A stretch of 64,000 nucleotides of DNA from NCBI GenBank assembly GCA_947500035.1, contig CANMQP010000004.1:1-64000 (forward strand), in the 5' to 3' direction. Under the pieces are notes generated by a model. It saw only the letters and a program-made list of their open reading frames with translations, was not told the origin of the DNA and made no database searches. The stretch comes from an uncultured Kiloniellaceae bacterium. Lineage in GTDB: Bacteria > Pseudomonadota > Alphaproteobacteria > Kiloniellales > Kiloniellaceae. Below are positions 34,085-41,828 of the stretch, one piece after another (the first letter of the stretch is position 1; the number at the start of each line of letters is the position of its first letter). A program made the translations under genes and the position numbers.

Positions 34085-35119
34085 ATGCGTTGGAAGAAAA
34101 CGGTAAATCTTGTCGAAGCCCATGCCGAGGGCGAGATCGGACGCGTGGTCACCGGCGGTGTTCTGGATGTTCCCGGCGACAGTATCCTGGAGAAGCTGCG
34201 CTATCTGAACGAGGTCGACGATTCCCTGCGAAAATTCCTGGTTTTCGAACCGCGCGGCACGGCGCAGATGAGCACCAATCTTCTGTTTCCACCCTGCCAC
34301 CCCGACGCGGACGCCGGCTTCATCTGCCTGCAGGGTGACAAGGCCCATGCCATGTCGGGCTCCAACGCCATCTGCCTGGTCACGGTGCTGCTTGAGACCG
34401 GCATCCTGGAGATGCGCGAGCCTGAGACCGTCGTCACCCTGGACACCGCCGCGGGACTGGTAACCGCAACCGCCACCTGCCGGGACGGAAAGTGCGAGAG
34501 CGTGTCGCTCGCCATGACACCTTGCTTCGCCGATCAGCTGGACGCAAAGGTCGAGGTCGAGGGCATCGGCGAGGTCTCCGTCGATATTGCTTTCGGCGGC
34601 ATCTTCTACGCGCTGGTCGATCCGGCGGCCATCAACACCAGGATCGGTCCGGACACGGCACGCCATCTGGTCGATATCGGCAGCCGGATCCACCGGGCGA
34701 TCAACCGTCAGCTCGAGATCACCCACCCGGAAATTCCGGGCCTGGAGGGGATCTCTTACGTCATGTTCGTGTCCCGCAATGCCGAGGGCGAACTCAAGGG
34801 TGCGACCATCATGCCGCCAGGGCGGATCGACCGCTCCCCCTGCGGCACCGGCAATTCGGCCCGGCTCGCGGTCATGGCGGCACGCGGTGAAGCCAAGGCC
34901 GGCGACAGCTTTACCGCGCGCTCGATTATCGACAGCCGTTTCAAGGTTGAGATTGCCGGTACAACGACGTTGGCCGGGCGCGCCGCGATTCTGCCCCGCA
35001 TTACCGGGCGGGGATGGATTCACGGCTTCCACCAGATTGGCCTGGATCCGAGCGATCCCTATCCGGAAGGCTATAAGGTCGCCGACTGCTGGGGTGATGC
35101 CTTCGATCTGCTTAACTGA
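34085..35119 (+). CDS. Proline racemase family enzyme, Ser/Cys type (hydroxyproline epimerase or dehydratase)
   Basis: A 344-residue diaminopimelate-epimerase-fold enzyme without cofactor. The two catalytic positions are Ser91 (AMSGSNAIC) and Cys252 (DRSPCGTGNSARL); classic proline racemase and 4-hydroxyproline epimerase have Cys at both. Ser/Cys members of the family include 4-/3-hydroxyproline 2-epimerases and some trans-3-hydroxy-L-proline dehydratases, so the reaction is abstraction of the alpha-proton of a hydroxyproline rather than proline racemisation. It is alone on the plus strand, 111 bases from the divergent SDR. No hydroxyproline oxidase or deaminase is adjacent. Confidence 0.88.
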   Translation: MRWKKTVNLVEAHAEGEIGRVVTGGVLDVPGDSILEKLRYLNEVDDSLRKFLVFEPRGTAQMSTNLLFPPCHPDADAGFICLQGDKAHAMSGSNAICLVTVLLETGILEMREPETVVTLDTAAGLVTATATCRDGKCESVSLAMTPCFADQLDAKVEVEGIGEVSVDIAFGGIFYALVDPAAINTRIGPDTARHLVDIGSRIHRAINRQLEITHPEIPGLEGISYVMFVSRNAEGELKGATIMPPGRIDRSPCGTGNSARLAVMAARGEAKAGDSFTARSIIDSRFKVEIAGTTTLAGRAAILPRITGRGWIHGFHQIGLDPSDPYPEGYKVADCWGDAFDLLN

Positions 35120-35139
35120 GCAGTTTCACCACCACAGAC

Positions 35140-35541
35140 TCAGTCCGCACAGCCCGAACAGCGGCCGCGCAGTTCGACCATGGCGCTTTCCACTTGAAAC
35201 TTCTGTTCGACCGCCCGGCGCATAATCTGATCGTTGATCACCTGGTCGTGCAGTTCGTTGACGTCGCCGCAGGTTCCGCAGATCACGAAGACCGTCGTGC
35301 CCTGATGATTGTGATTGTGACTGTGCTGGCAGGCGACAAAAGCGTTCAGGCTCTCCAGCCGGTGGATCAGCCCGCGTTCCAGAAGCTTGTCCAGGGCCCG
35401 GTAAACCTGCAGCGGGGCGCGAAAGCCGTGCTCGCGCAGCTGGTCGAGAATCGTATAGGCGCTGAGCGGCGCACCGGCTTCGGCGAGGGTTTCGAACACG
35501 AGCGACTGATTCTTGGTCAGGTTGGGAAGCGGCGTCGTCAT
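35140..35541 (-). CDS. zur: Zinc uptake regulator, Fur family
   Basis: 133 residues. The start is the ATG at 35541, which overlaps the znuB stop (ATGA) and follows GGGAG; a longer open frame upstream is not used. The winged helix covers residues 10-75 (APLQVYRALDKLLERGLIH), then the metal-sensing part ACQHSHNHNHQGTTVFVICGTCGDV with the first Cys pair and the C-terminal CSGC pair for structural zinc. It represses the zinc importer when zinc is bound, through the boxes at 37424-37462. It is the last gene of znuC-znuB-zur. Confidence 0.94.
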   Translation of the reverse strand: MTTPLPNLTKNQSLVFETLAEAGAPLSAYTILDQLREHGFRAPLQVYRALDKLLERGLIHRLESLNAFVACQHSHNHNHQGTTVFVICGTCGDVNELHDQVINDQIMRRAVEQKFQVESAMVELRGRCSGCAD

Positions 35542-36362
35542 GTGGAACTCCCGTTGGAGGCGGTCAGGCGGGCTTTGAGCCTGCCGCCATATAAGAGGCT
35601 CAAGAGGAAGAAAGCCAGGGCCGCGACCACGATCGAGGGTCCCGAAGGCGTATCGAAGCGCAGAGACCCGAAGAGACCGCCTACGACGGCGGCGGCGCCC
35701 AGGAACGACGCGGTTACAGCCATCTGCTCCGGCGTCCCGGCGAAGCGCCGCGCCGTCGCCGCCGGAATGATCAGTAACGCCGTGATCAGCAGAATACCGA
35801 CGATTTTCATGGCGATGGCAATGACGCAGGCCATCAACAGCATCAGGACCACACGCGAAACTTCGGGACGCAAGCCCTCGGCCTCCGCCAGCTCCGAACT
35901 GACCGTCGCCGCCAGCAGCGGCCGCCACATCCAGATCAGCAGACCCAGGATCAGCGCGCCGCCCGCGTAGATCACCAGAATGTCCGGCCGGGATACGGCC
36001 AGAATATCGCCGAAGAGGAAGCCCATGAGATCGATCCGAACCCAGGTCATAAAGGCGACCATGACCAGCCCAAGAGCCAGGGTCGAATGGGAGAGGATAC
36101 CCAGCAGGGCGTCGGTCGAGAGCGCGCCGCGCCGCTGAAGCAGAATCAAGGCGATTGACACCAGAGCCGCAACGAGGAAAACGCCGAGGATCAGATTGAT
36201 ATCGAAAAGAAAGGCCAGGGCGACACCCAAGAGAGCCGAATGGGCCATGGTGTCACCAAAATAGGCCATGCGCCGCCAGACGATGAAGCAGCCAAGCGGC
36301 CCGGTGACCACTGCAAGCCCCACACCGGCAACCAGCGCGCGGACGAAGAAATCATCGAGCAT
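35538..36362 (-). CDS. znuB: Zinc ABC transporter permease
   Basis: A 274-residue inner-membrane permease with seven to eight transmembrane helices; GPLGCFIVWRRMAYFGDTMAHSAL would be the family N-terminal signature (seen from about residue 18), and GILLITALLIIPAATARRFA lies near residue 180. I start at ATG 36362 (MLDDFFVRALVAG); upstream residues in the open frame overlap znuC and are not permease-like. It overlaps znuC by 11 bases and zur by four. Confidence 0.94.
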   Translation of the reverse strand: MLDDFFVRALVAGVGLAVVTGPLGCFIVWRRMAYFGDTMAHSALLGVALAFLFDINLILGVFLVAALVSIALILLQRRGALSTDALLGILSHSTLALGLVMVAFMTWVRIDLMGFLFGDILAVSRPDILVIYAGGALILGLLIWMWRPLLAATVSSELAEAEGLRPEVSRVVLMLLMACVIAIAMKIVGILLITALLIIPAATARRFAGTPEQMAVTASFLGAAAVVGGLFGSLRFDTPSGPSIVVAALAFFLLSLLYGGRLKARLTASNGSST

Positions 36363-37290
36363 TGGCCGCCTCCGACTCCCGGGTCTGATCTTCCTGTGTC
36401 TCTCGTTGCGTGTGGTCAGGCAAAGGCTCCGCGTCCGCCCCGCCCTCAAGCGGGACCTGATGACTATGATCACAGTGCGCATGATCGCCGTGCGCGTGCC
36501 CGTCACCCAGGATCACACCGTCCGCACGCTGCACCCGACCGTCAGGCAGATGGGTGTGATCGTGATGATGGCGGTAGACCGCAAGCGTCTCCGCGGCCCG
36601 GCTGCCGAAGAGCTGCAGATACTCGGGGCTGGCCACCACGGACTCCGGGGTGCCCCGGCAGCAAACATGGCCGTTCAGGCAGACCACCGTGTCGGTTTCG
36701 GCCATGACCACGTGTAGGTCGTGCGAGATCAGCAGGATGCCGCAGCCGGTCCGGTCCCGGATTTCCCGGATCAGATTGTAGAGCGCGACCTCGCCCGCGA
36801 AGTCGACGCCCTGGACCGGCTCATCGAGCACCAGCAGATCGGGCTTGCCGATCATGGCCCGCGCCAGAAGCGCGCGCTGGAACTCACCGCCGGAGAGATG
36901 CTGAACCTCGGCCTGCGCCAGATGGGCAATGCCGACCTCTTCGAGGGCTTGCATCACTTCGGGCTTGCTGTAGCGGCCTGTCAGGGTCATCAGCCGGGTC
37001 ACGGTCAGCGGCAGGGTCCAGTCGATGGTGAGCTTTTGCGGCACATAGCCGATGCGCAGGCCCTTGGCACGTGTGACCTGGCCACTGTCCGGCTTCTGGA
37101 TTCCGATTGTGATTTTCGCCGTTGTGCTCTTGCCCGAACCATTGGGGCCGATCAGGGTCACGATCTCGCCCGCTTTGACCGCGAGATCCACGCCGCTGAC
37201 CAGCCAGCGGCCCGCCCGGCGCAAACCGATCCCGCGCGCCTCAACCAGCGTCTTCGATGCCGGTGCTGTTTGTCCCATTCTATCCTTCAT
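36352..37290 (-). CDS. znuC: Zinc ABC transporter ATPase with His-rich tail
   Basis: 312 residues: Walker A GPNGSGKSTTAK (about residue 49), signature LSGGEFQRALLARAM near residue 133, Walker B LLVLDEPVQGVDF, H-loop LLISHDLHVVMAETD. The C-terminus from about residue 240 carries two His-rich stretches (YRHHHDHTHLPDG and HAHGDHAHCDHSHQV), which may buffer or sense zinc. It is the first gene of the leftward operon, divergent from znuA across two Zur-like boxes. Confidence 0.94.
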   Translation of the reverse strand: MKDRMGQTAPASKTLVEARGIGLRRAGRWLVSGVDLAVKAGEIVTLIGPNGSGKSTTAKITIGIQKPDSGQVTRAKGLRIGYVPQKLTIDWTLPLTVTRLMTLTGRYSKPEVMQALEEVGIAHLAQAEVQHLSGGEFQRALLARAMIGKPDLLVLDEPVQGVDFAGEVALYNLIREIRDRTGCGILLISHDLHVVMAETDTVVCLNGHVCCRGTPESVVASPEYLQLFGSRAAETLAVYRHHHDHTHLPDGRVQRADGVILGDGHAHGDHAHCDHSHQVPLEGGADAEPLPDHTQRETQEDQTRESEAANAR

Positions 37291-37423
37291 TCCCTGGAGC
37301 CGCCGCTTCCCGATGTTTCAGGAAAAGGGCTGGTCTCCCGATCAATTTAGCAAGGAGAAACCCTATTCTTGAAGGATTCAACCTTGAAGCTTCGCACTCC
37401 GGCTTGCGTCTCTGTATCGCATA

Positions 37424-37462
37424 CGTTATAGCGTTACACAAACGTGCTGTAATGTCATAACA
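37424..37462. promoter_or_regulatory. Two Zur-like boxes in the znuA/znuC divergent promoter
   Basis: CGTTATAGCGTTACA (37424-37438) and TGTAATGTCATAACA (37448-37462) both fit the alphaproteobacterial Zur pattern GTTAT-n-ATAAC in relaxed form. The two also mirror each other around a 9-base spacer. They lie 43-81 bases upstream of znuA. Confidence 0.65.
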
Positions 37463-37504
37463 TATCGCCAAATCTGTCAAAGTGCTCTGCAAAGGCTGTC
37501 CGGA

Positions 37505-38710
37505 ATGCAAATTAACAGACTTCTCATAGGCTTGACCGAAGGAAAGCTGCGGTCGACAGCCATCGCTCTGGCTGCGGTTTCCGTCGTCGCCTTCACGAAA
37601 ATGCCCGCTGCGGTCGCCCTGGAAGAGGGGGCGGTCGTGACCTCGATCAAGCCGGTGCACTCCCTGGTAGCTGCGGTGATGGAGGGCGTTGGTGAGCCTG
37701 GCCTGATCGTAAAAGGCGCCGCTTCGCCGCACAGCTACAGCCTGCGCCCGTCGGAAGCCCGCAGCCTGCAAAGCGCCAAGCTGGTCTTCTGGATCGGTCC
37801 CGAGCTGGAGGCCTTCCTGGAGAAACCCATCGAGAGCCTGGGCGAAAATGCCAAGCTTGTCACCCTGAGCGAGGCGCACGATCTGGTGAAGCTTGAGTTC
37901 CGTGAGGGCGGCCCCTTCGAAAAACACGATCACGGCGACGATGCTCATGATCATGACGACCACGGCCATAAGGACGAGGCCGAGCATAAAGAACATGATC
38001 ATGATGAACATGATCACTCAAAAGAACATGACCATGACGAGCATGATCATGACGCCGAGCATGCCGATGCCGAAAAACACGAGCATTCCGACGAGCATGA
38101 CCATTCAAAGAAAGAAGACCACGCTGAAGAACATGACCACGCCGAGCATGACCACGAGAAGGAACATGATCACGCGGACCACGGCGAGTTCGACATGCAC
38201 CTCTGGCTCGACCCGGAGAACGCCAAGGCGATGCTGCATGAAATCGAGGAAGCGCTCGTTGCGCTCGATCCCGCCAATGCAGCGGCCTATGAGGCCAACG
38301 CTCAAAGCTATGCCAAACGCATCGACGCGCTCACCAGCGAAGTCGCGGCCGATCTGGCACCGGTCCGTGCGAAATCCTTTGTCGTCTTCCACGATGCCTA
38401 CCAGTATTTCGAAAAGCGCTTCGGCGTGACGGCGGCGGGCTCCATCACCGTTAGTCCCGAGGTGATTCCCGGCGCGCAGCGGATCGCGGAGATCCAGGAG
38501 CGTGTAAAAGCGCTGGGTGATACCTGCGTCTTCTCGGAACCGCAGTTCGAACCCAAGCTGGTTCAGGTCGTCACGGAAGGCACCAATGCCCGCTCCGGGG
38601 TGCTCGATCCTCTGGGCACTGAATTGGATGGCGACGGTCCGGAACTCTATCTCGATCTGATCCGCGCCATGGCATCGAGTATGCAAACCTGCCTCTCGGG
38701 CAACAGTTGA
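37505..38710 (+). CDS. znuA: Periplasmic zinc-binding protein with very long His/Asp/Glu loop
   Basis: A 401-residue cluster 9 solute-binding protein, much longer than most ZnuA proteins. After a signal peptide (about residues 1-38), SIKPVHSLVAAVMEGVGEP (about 47-65) and KGAASPHSYSLRPSEA carry the first zinc-ligand His. The charged loop between about residues 138 and 228 consists almost only of His, Asp, Glu, Lys and Ala and is about three times the usual length. The C-terminal domain shows HLWLDPENAK, VFHDAYQYFEKRFG and EPQFEPKLV. It supplies zinc to ZnuBC and is likely Zur-repressed. Confidence 0.95.
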   Translation: MQINRLLIGLTEGKLRSTAIALAAVSVVAFTKMPAAVALEEGAVVTSIKPVHSLVAAVMEGVGEPGLIVKGAASPHSYSLRPSEARSLQSAKLVFWIGPELEAFLEKPIESLGENAKLVTLSEAHDLVKLEFREGGPFEKHDHGDDAHDHDDHGHKDEAEHKEHDHDEHDHSKEHDHDEHDHDAEHADAEKHEHSDEHDHSKKEDHAEEHDHAEHDHEKEHDHADHGEFDMHLWLDPENAKAMLHEIEEALVALDPANAAAYEANAQSYAKRIDALTSEVAADLAPVRAKSFVVFHDAYQYFEKRFGVTAAGSITVSPEVIPGAQRIAEIQERVKALGDTCVFSEPQFEPKLVQVVTEGTNARSGVLDPLGTELDGDGPELYLDLIRAMASSMQTCLSGNS

Positions 38711-38840
38711 AAACCCCCGTCACGGAGATCACCACCGGTCATTTTGTTGTTTTCTGCGCAGCAGATGTTGCATTTCGCTCATTTTTTGTAATCCTGTAAG
38801 GAACCAAGCGGGACGGCAACAAAGGCGGGCGGTTGACGGA

Positions 38841-39743
38841 ATGACGAATGTGATCTGCCTGGGGCTGGCCGTCTGGGACCAGATCTTCACGCTCGATCAG
38901 CTGCCCAGCGGCGGTGGCAAGAACTTCGCGACATCCTTTACCGAAGTCGGCGGCGGCCCGGCGGCAACCGCAGCCGCGGCAGCGGCCCGCTTGGGCGCGG
39001 ATACGGCTTTGTGGAGCCGGATCGGCGGCGACGACGTCGGGCGGCGGATCCTGGACGACCTGCAATCTTACGGCGTCGACACAGCAACTGTCCGGCGGTT
39101 CACCGATAAAAACTCAGGTCTCGCGGTCGTGCTGCTCGATTCGGCGGGCGAGCGCATGATTGTGACACCAGGCGATCCCGGGCTGGACAACGATCCCGCT
39201 TGGCTGCCGCTGGAGCAGGTCGCGGAAGCCGATGCCGTCCTGGCCGACCTGCGTTGGCCGCAGGGTGCGGAAAGCCTCCTGGCGGCCGCGCGGCAAAGCG
39301 GAACGGCCTCCGTGCTGGACGCGGATCTGACCTCCGAGCCGGAAGCCATTGCGCCGCTGGTCGAGGCCGCCAGTCATGTTGTCTTCTCCGCACCCGCGCT
39401 GCGAGCCTTTACCGGCCAGGAGGATGCACGGGCAGGACTGGCGGCAGTGCGCGCCAGGACCCAGGGAGTTGTCGCCGTGACGGCAGGCGCGGAGGGTTGC
39501 TTCTGGATCGATGATGACGACATTTCCGGTCATCAACCCGCCTTCCCCATTGAGGTCGTGGACACTCTGGGTGCCGGAGACGTTTTCCACGGCGCCTTTG
39601 CTCTCGCCCTGGGGGAACGGCAGCCTCTTGCCCAGGCCATGCGCTTTGCAACCGCCGCCGCCGCTCTGAAATGCACCCGCCCCGGCGGCCGGACCGGCAC
39701 CCCCAACCGCGCGGAGCTGGAGAAATTCCTGCAGGAAAACTGA
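38841..39743 (+). CDS. PfkB-family sugar kinase, YihV (6-deoxy-6-sulfofructose kinase)-like
   Basis: 300 residues. Ribokinase-fold motifs: FTEVGGGPAATAAAAAARLG (residues 33-52) and VVDTLGAGDVFHGAFAL (about 235-251, catalytic Asp). The ending AALKCTRPGGRTGTPN and segment VLADLRW match, as I remember it, E. coli YihV over nearly its whole length without large gaps. Lys27 and Arg138, positions I recall as sulfonate contacts in YihV, are kept; the third, Asn109, is Thr here. It should make a hexulose 1-phosphate for the LacD-type aldolase encoded 1.1 kb downstream, with a YihW-like regulator between. Substrate sulfofructose is inference; another C6-modified fructose is possible. Confidence 0.85.
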   Translation: MTNVICLGLAVWDQIFTLDQLPSGGGKNFATSFTEVGGGPAATAAAAAARLGADTALWSRIGGDDVGRRILDDLQSYGVDTATVRRFTDKNSGLAVVLLDSAGERMIVTPGDPGLDNDPAWLPLEQVAEADAVLADLRWPQGAESLLAAARQSGTASVLDADLTSEPEAIAPLVEAASHVVFSAPALRAFTGQEDARAGLAAVRARTQGVVAVTAGAEGCFWIDDDDISGHQPAFPIEVVDTLGAGDVFHGAFALALGERQPLAQAMRFATAAAALKCTRPGGRTGTPNRAELEKFLQEN

Positions 39744-39771
39744 GGTCTGAAGACGTGAAAGAAAAAGCCCA

Positions 39772-40539
39772 ATGAAAAGCAGCGAACGCCGCGAAGCCAT
39801 TCTGGATCATGTGCGCCGGCGCGGCGTCGGGATCGTGGAGACCCTGGCCAAGGAATTCGGAGTCTCGACCCAGACGGTCCGCCGGGACGTGGCCGAGCTC
39901 TGCGACGCGGAACTCCTGGTCCGGCACCACGGCGGCGTCGGCCTGCCCTCCAGCGTGATCAACACCGATTACGCGCTGCGAAAAATCTCGCACCTGGAGG
40001 AAAAGGAGGCCATTGGAAGGGCAGTCGCGGACTACCTGCCGGATAACAGCTCCCTCTTCATGACCATCGGCACCACCATGGAGATGGTCGCCCGCAAGCT
40101 GGTCGACCGCGAAGGTTTGCGTGTCATCACCAACAACCTGCATGCCGCGACGGTGCTGCATACCCGGCCGAACATCGACACCCTGGTGGCCGGCGGCAGT
40201 ATCCGCCACCACAACGGCGGCATCGTCGGCACGGCGGCGCTGGAATTCGTCGAACAGTTCCGCGTCGATTTCGCGGTCGTCAGCGTCGGCGCCATCGACA
40301 GCGACGGCACCCTGCTGGATTACGACTACAACGAAACCATGGTGGCCCAAACCATGATGCGGAACGCTCGCCATGTGATTGTCGCTGCCGACCACACCAA
40401 ATTCGGCCGCACCGCCTCGGTCAAGATCGGCAGCATGTCGGATGTCACCGCCATCTTCACCGATCGTATGCCTCCACCCGCCATGCAGAAGGTTCTCGCC
40501 AACTGCAGCGTCGAAATCATGACAACGGATTCGGCCTGA
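39772..40539 (+). CDS. DeoR family regulator, YihW/CsqR-like
   Basis: 255 residues: DeoR HTH at about residues 20-45 (VSTQTVRRDVAELCDAELLV), then the DeoRC sensor domain. Blocks such as SSVINTDYALRKISHLEEKE, SIRHHNGGIVGTAALEF, VGAIDSDGTLL, VVAADHTKFGRTASV resemble those of E. coli YihW, the sulfoquinovose regulon regulator, more than other DeoR proteins I can recall. It lies 28 bases after the kinase, probably in the same transcript, and faces an AT-rich 241-base promoter region of the aldolase operon that it likely controls. Effector unknown. Confidence 0.88.
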   Translation: MKSSERREAILDHVRRRGVGIVETLAKEFGVSTQTVRRDVAELCDAELLVRHHGGVGLPSSVINTDYALRKISHLEEKEAIGRAVADYLPDNSSLFMTIGTTMEMVARKLVDREGLRVITNNLHAATVLHTRPNIDTLVAGGSIRHHNGGIVGTAALEFVEQFRVDFAVVSVGAIDSDGTLLDYDYNETMVAQTMMRNARHVIVAADHTKFGRTASVKIGSMSDVTAIFTDRMPPPAMQKVLANCSVEIMTTDSA

Positions 40540-40581
40540 ATCACGGGCGATTTTCGCCGCTCTCCTGAAAATTGATCCGAA

Positions 40582-40660
40582 AAATGTTGGAATATGAAAA
40601 TTCTTATGGAATTTTTTGTCCATATTCGAGCATTATACTCCAAAACAGCGGTATAATTTG
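40582..40660. promoter_or_regulatory. AT-rich promoter/operator region of the aldolase operon
   Basis: Inverted copies GAATATG (40590-40596) / CATATTC (40621-40627) and TTATAC (40633-40638) / GTATAA (40651-40656), plus TATAAT at 40652-40657 as a candidate -10. The stretch is markedly AT-rich within a GC-rich region, as expected for a DeoR-controlled promoter. Confidence 0.45.
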
Positions 40661-40781
40661 AAAATCGGACAACCTGCACAGGCACCAAGAGCCGAAACGG
40701 TAACAGCCGGGACAGGGTCACCCGATAACGAAGCAAAACTGCCGAAGCAGTCATAGCGCGTTGGGAGTCGCGACAAGCAAC

Positions 40782-41828
40782 ATGGAAATTTCCGCAGGCA
40801 AACTCTGGTCTCTGCGCCGTCTGGCCGACACGCAGGGGCGCTTCAAGATGGTGGCCGTCGATCAGCGGCCCCCGATTATGAACCTGATCACTGCGCAAAA
40901 GGGCGTTGAGTCCGCACCGGATGATGAGGTCTCCGCCGTCAAGGAAGCCCTGACGCGCAATCTGGCGCCACAGGCCTCGGCGATGCTTCTGGACCCCATC
41001 TGGGCCTATTCGGATGCGGTGCGGCACGTTCATCCGGGACAGGGCCTGATCGTGACCCTGGAAGATCATCGCTTCGAAGAGACCGGCGGCGGCCGCAAGT
41101 CGGCCAGCATTACCGACTGGAGCGTGGAAAAGATTAAGCGCATGGGCGCCGACGCCGTGAAGGTTCTGGCCTGGTACCGGCCCGACGCGGATCCGGAGAT
41201 CTGCGCGCACCAGCAGAGATACGTCGAAGAGGTCGGGCAGGCCTGTGCCCGCCAGGACATCTGTTTTCTCTTCGAGATGCTGGTCTACCCGCTGCCCGGC
41301 GAAGAGGATCAGACGACGGACTACCGCGAGCATCAATTCAAGCGCCCGCAGAATGTCGTGGATTCCGTGCGTACCTTCGCCGACCCGCGCTTTGGGGTCG
41401 ATATATTCAAGCTGGAGAGCCCAATCCCGGCGGATCAGGTGCCCGACCCGGGATCACCCGATGCCGCCGAATGCCAGAGATGGTTCGACGCGTTAGGTGA
41501 AGCCACGACCCGCCCCTGGGTCATGCTGAGCGCCGGCGCCAACCAAAGCTCCTTCAAAAATGTTTTGCGCTACGCCTACAAGGCCGGCGCCAGCGGCTTT
41601 CTGGCCGGGCGCGCGATCTGGTGGCAGGCCATGCAGAACTATCCCGATATGACAGCCGTCGACCGCGCGCTGACCAGCGAAAGCGTGGCCTACATGGAGT
41701 CGATCAACCAACTCACCGATGCCGAAGCCACCCCCTGGCAGGCCCATCCCGCCTTTGCGGAGGGCTACCATATCGCCGGGGCCGGTGCCCAGTTTCCGCG
41801 CATGTACGGAGATGGAAACGCGGCATGA
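40782..41828 (+). CDS. LacD/YihT-type class I aldolase
   Basis: A 348-residue TIM-barrel aldolase of the tagatose-1,6-bisphosphate / sulfofructose-1-phosphate aldolase family. Seen: FKMVAVDQRPPIMNLI near the N-terminus, ADAVKVLAWYRPDADPE, VDIFKLESPI with Lys210 at the Schiff-base position, and GASGFLAGRAIWW near the phosphate site. I start at the ATG at 40782; an in-frame TTG 21 bases upstream is possible. It overlaps the isomerase by four bases. Product pair would be DHAP plus a three-carbon aldehyde (sulfolactaldehyde if the substrate is sulfofructose phosphate). The extended C-terminus (about 45 residues past the barrel) is longer than in YihT. Confidence 0.87.
   Translation: MEISAGKLWSLRRLADTQGRFKMVAVDQRPPIMNLITAQKGVESAPDDEVSAVKEALTRNLAPQASAMLLDPIWAYSDAVRHVHPGQGLIVTLEDHRFEETGGGRKSASITDWSVEKIKRMGADAVKVLAWYRPDADPEICAHQQRYVEEVGQACARQDICFLFEMLVYPLPGEEDQTTDYREHQFKRPQNVVDSVRTFADPRFGVDIFKLESPIPADQVPDPGSPDAAECQRWFDALGEATTRPWVMLSAGANQSSFKNVLRYAYKAGASGFLAGRAIWWQAMQNYPDMTAVDRALTSESVAYMESINQLTDAEATPWQAHPAFAEGYHIAGAGAQFPRMYGDGNAA

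Noticed and set aside
35542-35928. N-terminal extension of zur in the open frame
   Set aside because: It lies inside znuB coding sequence; Zur homology and the ribosome site place the start at 35541.
37280-38108. His/Met-rich frames antisense to znuA
   Set aside because: They arise from the repetitive His-Asp codons of the zinc-binding loop read on other frames.
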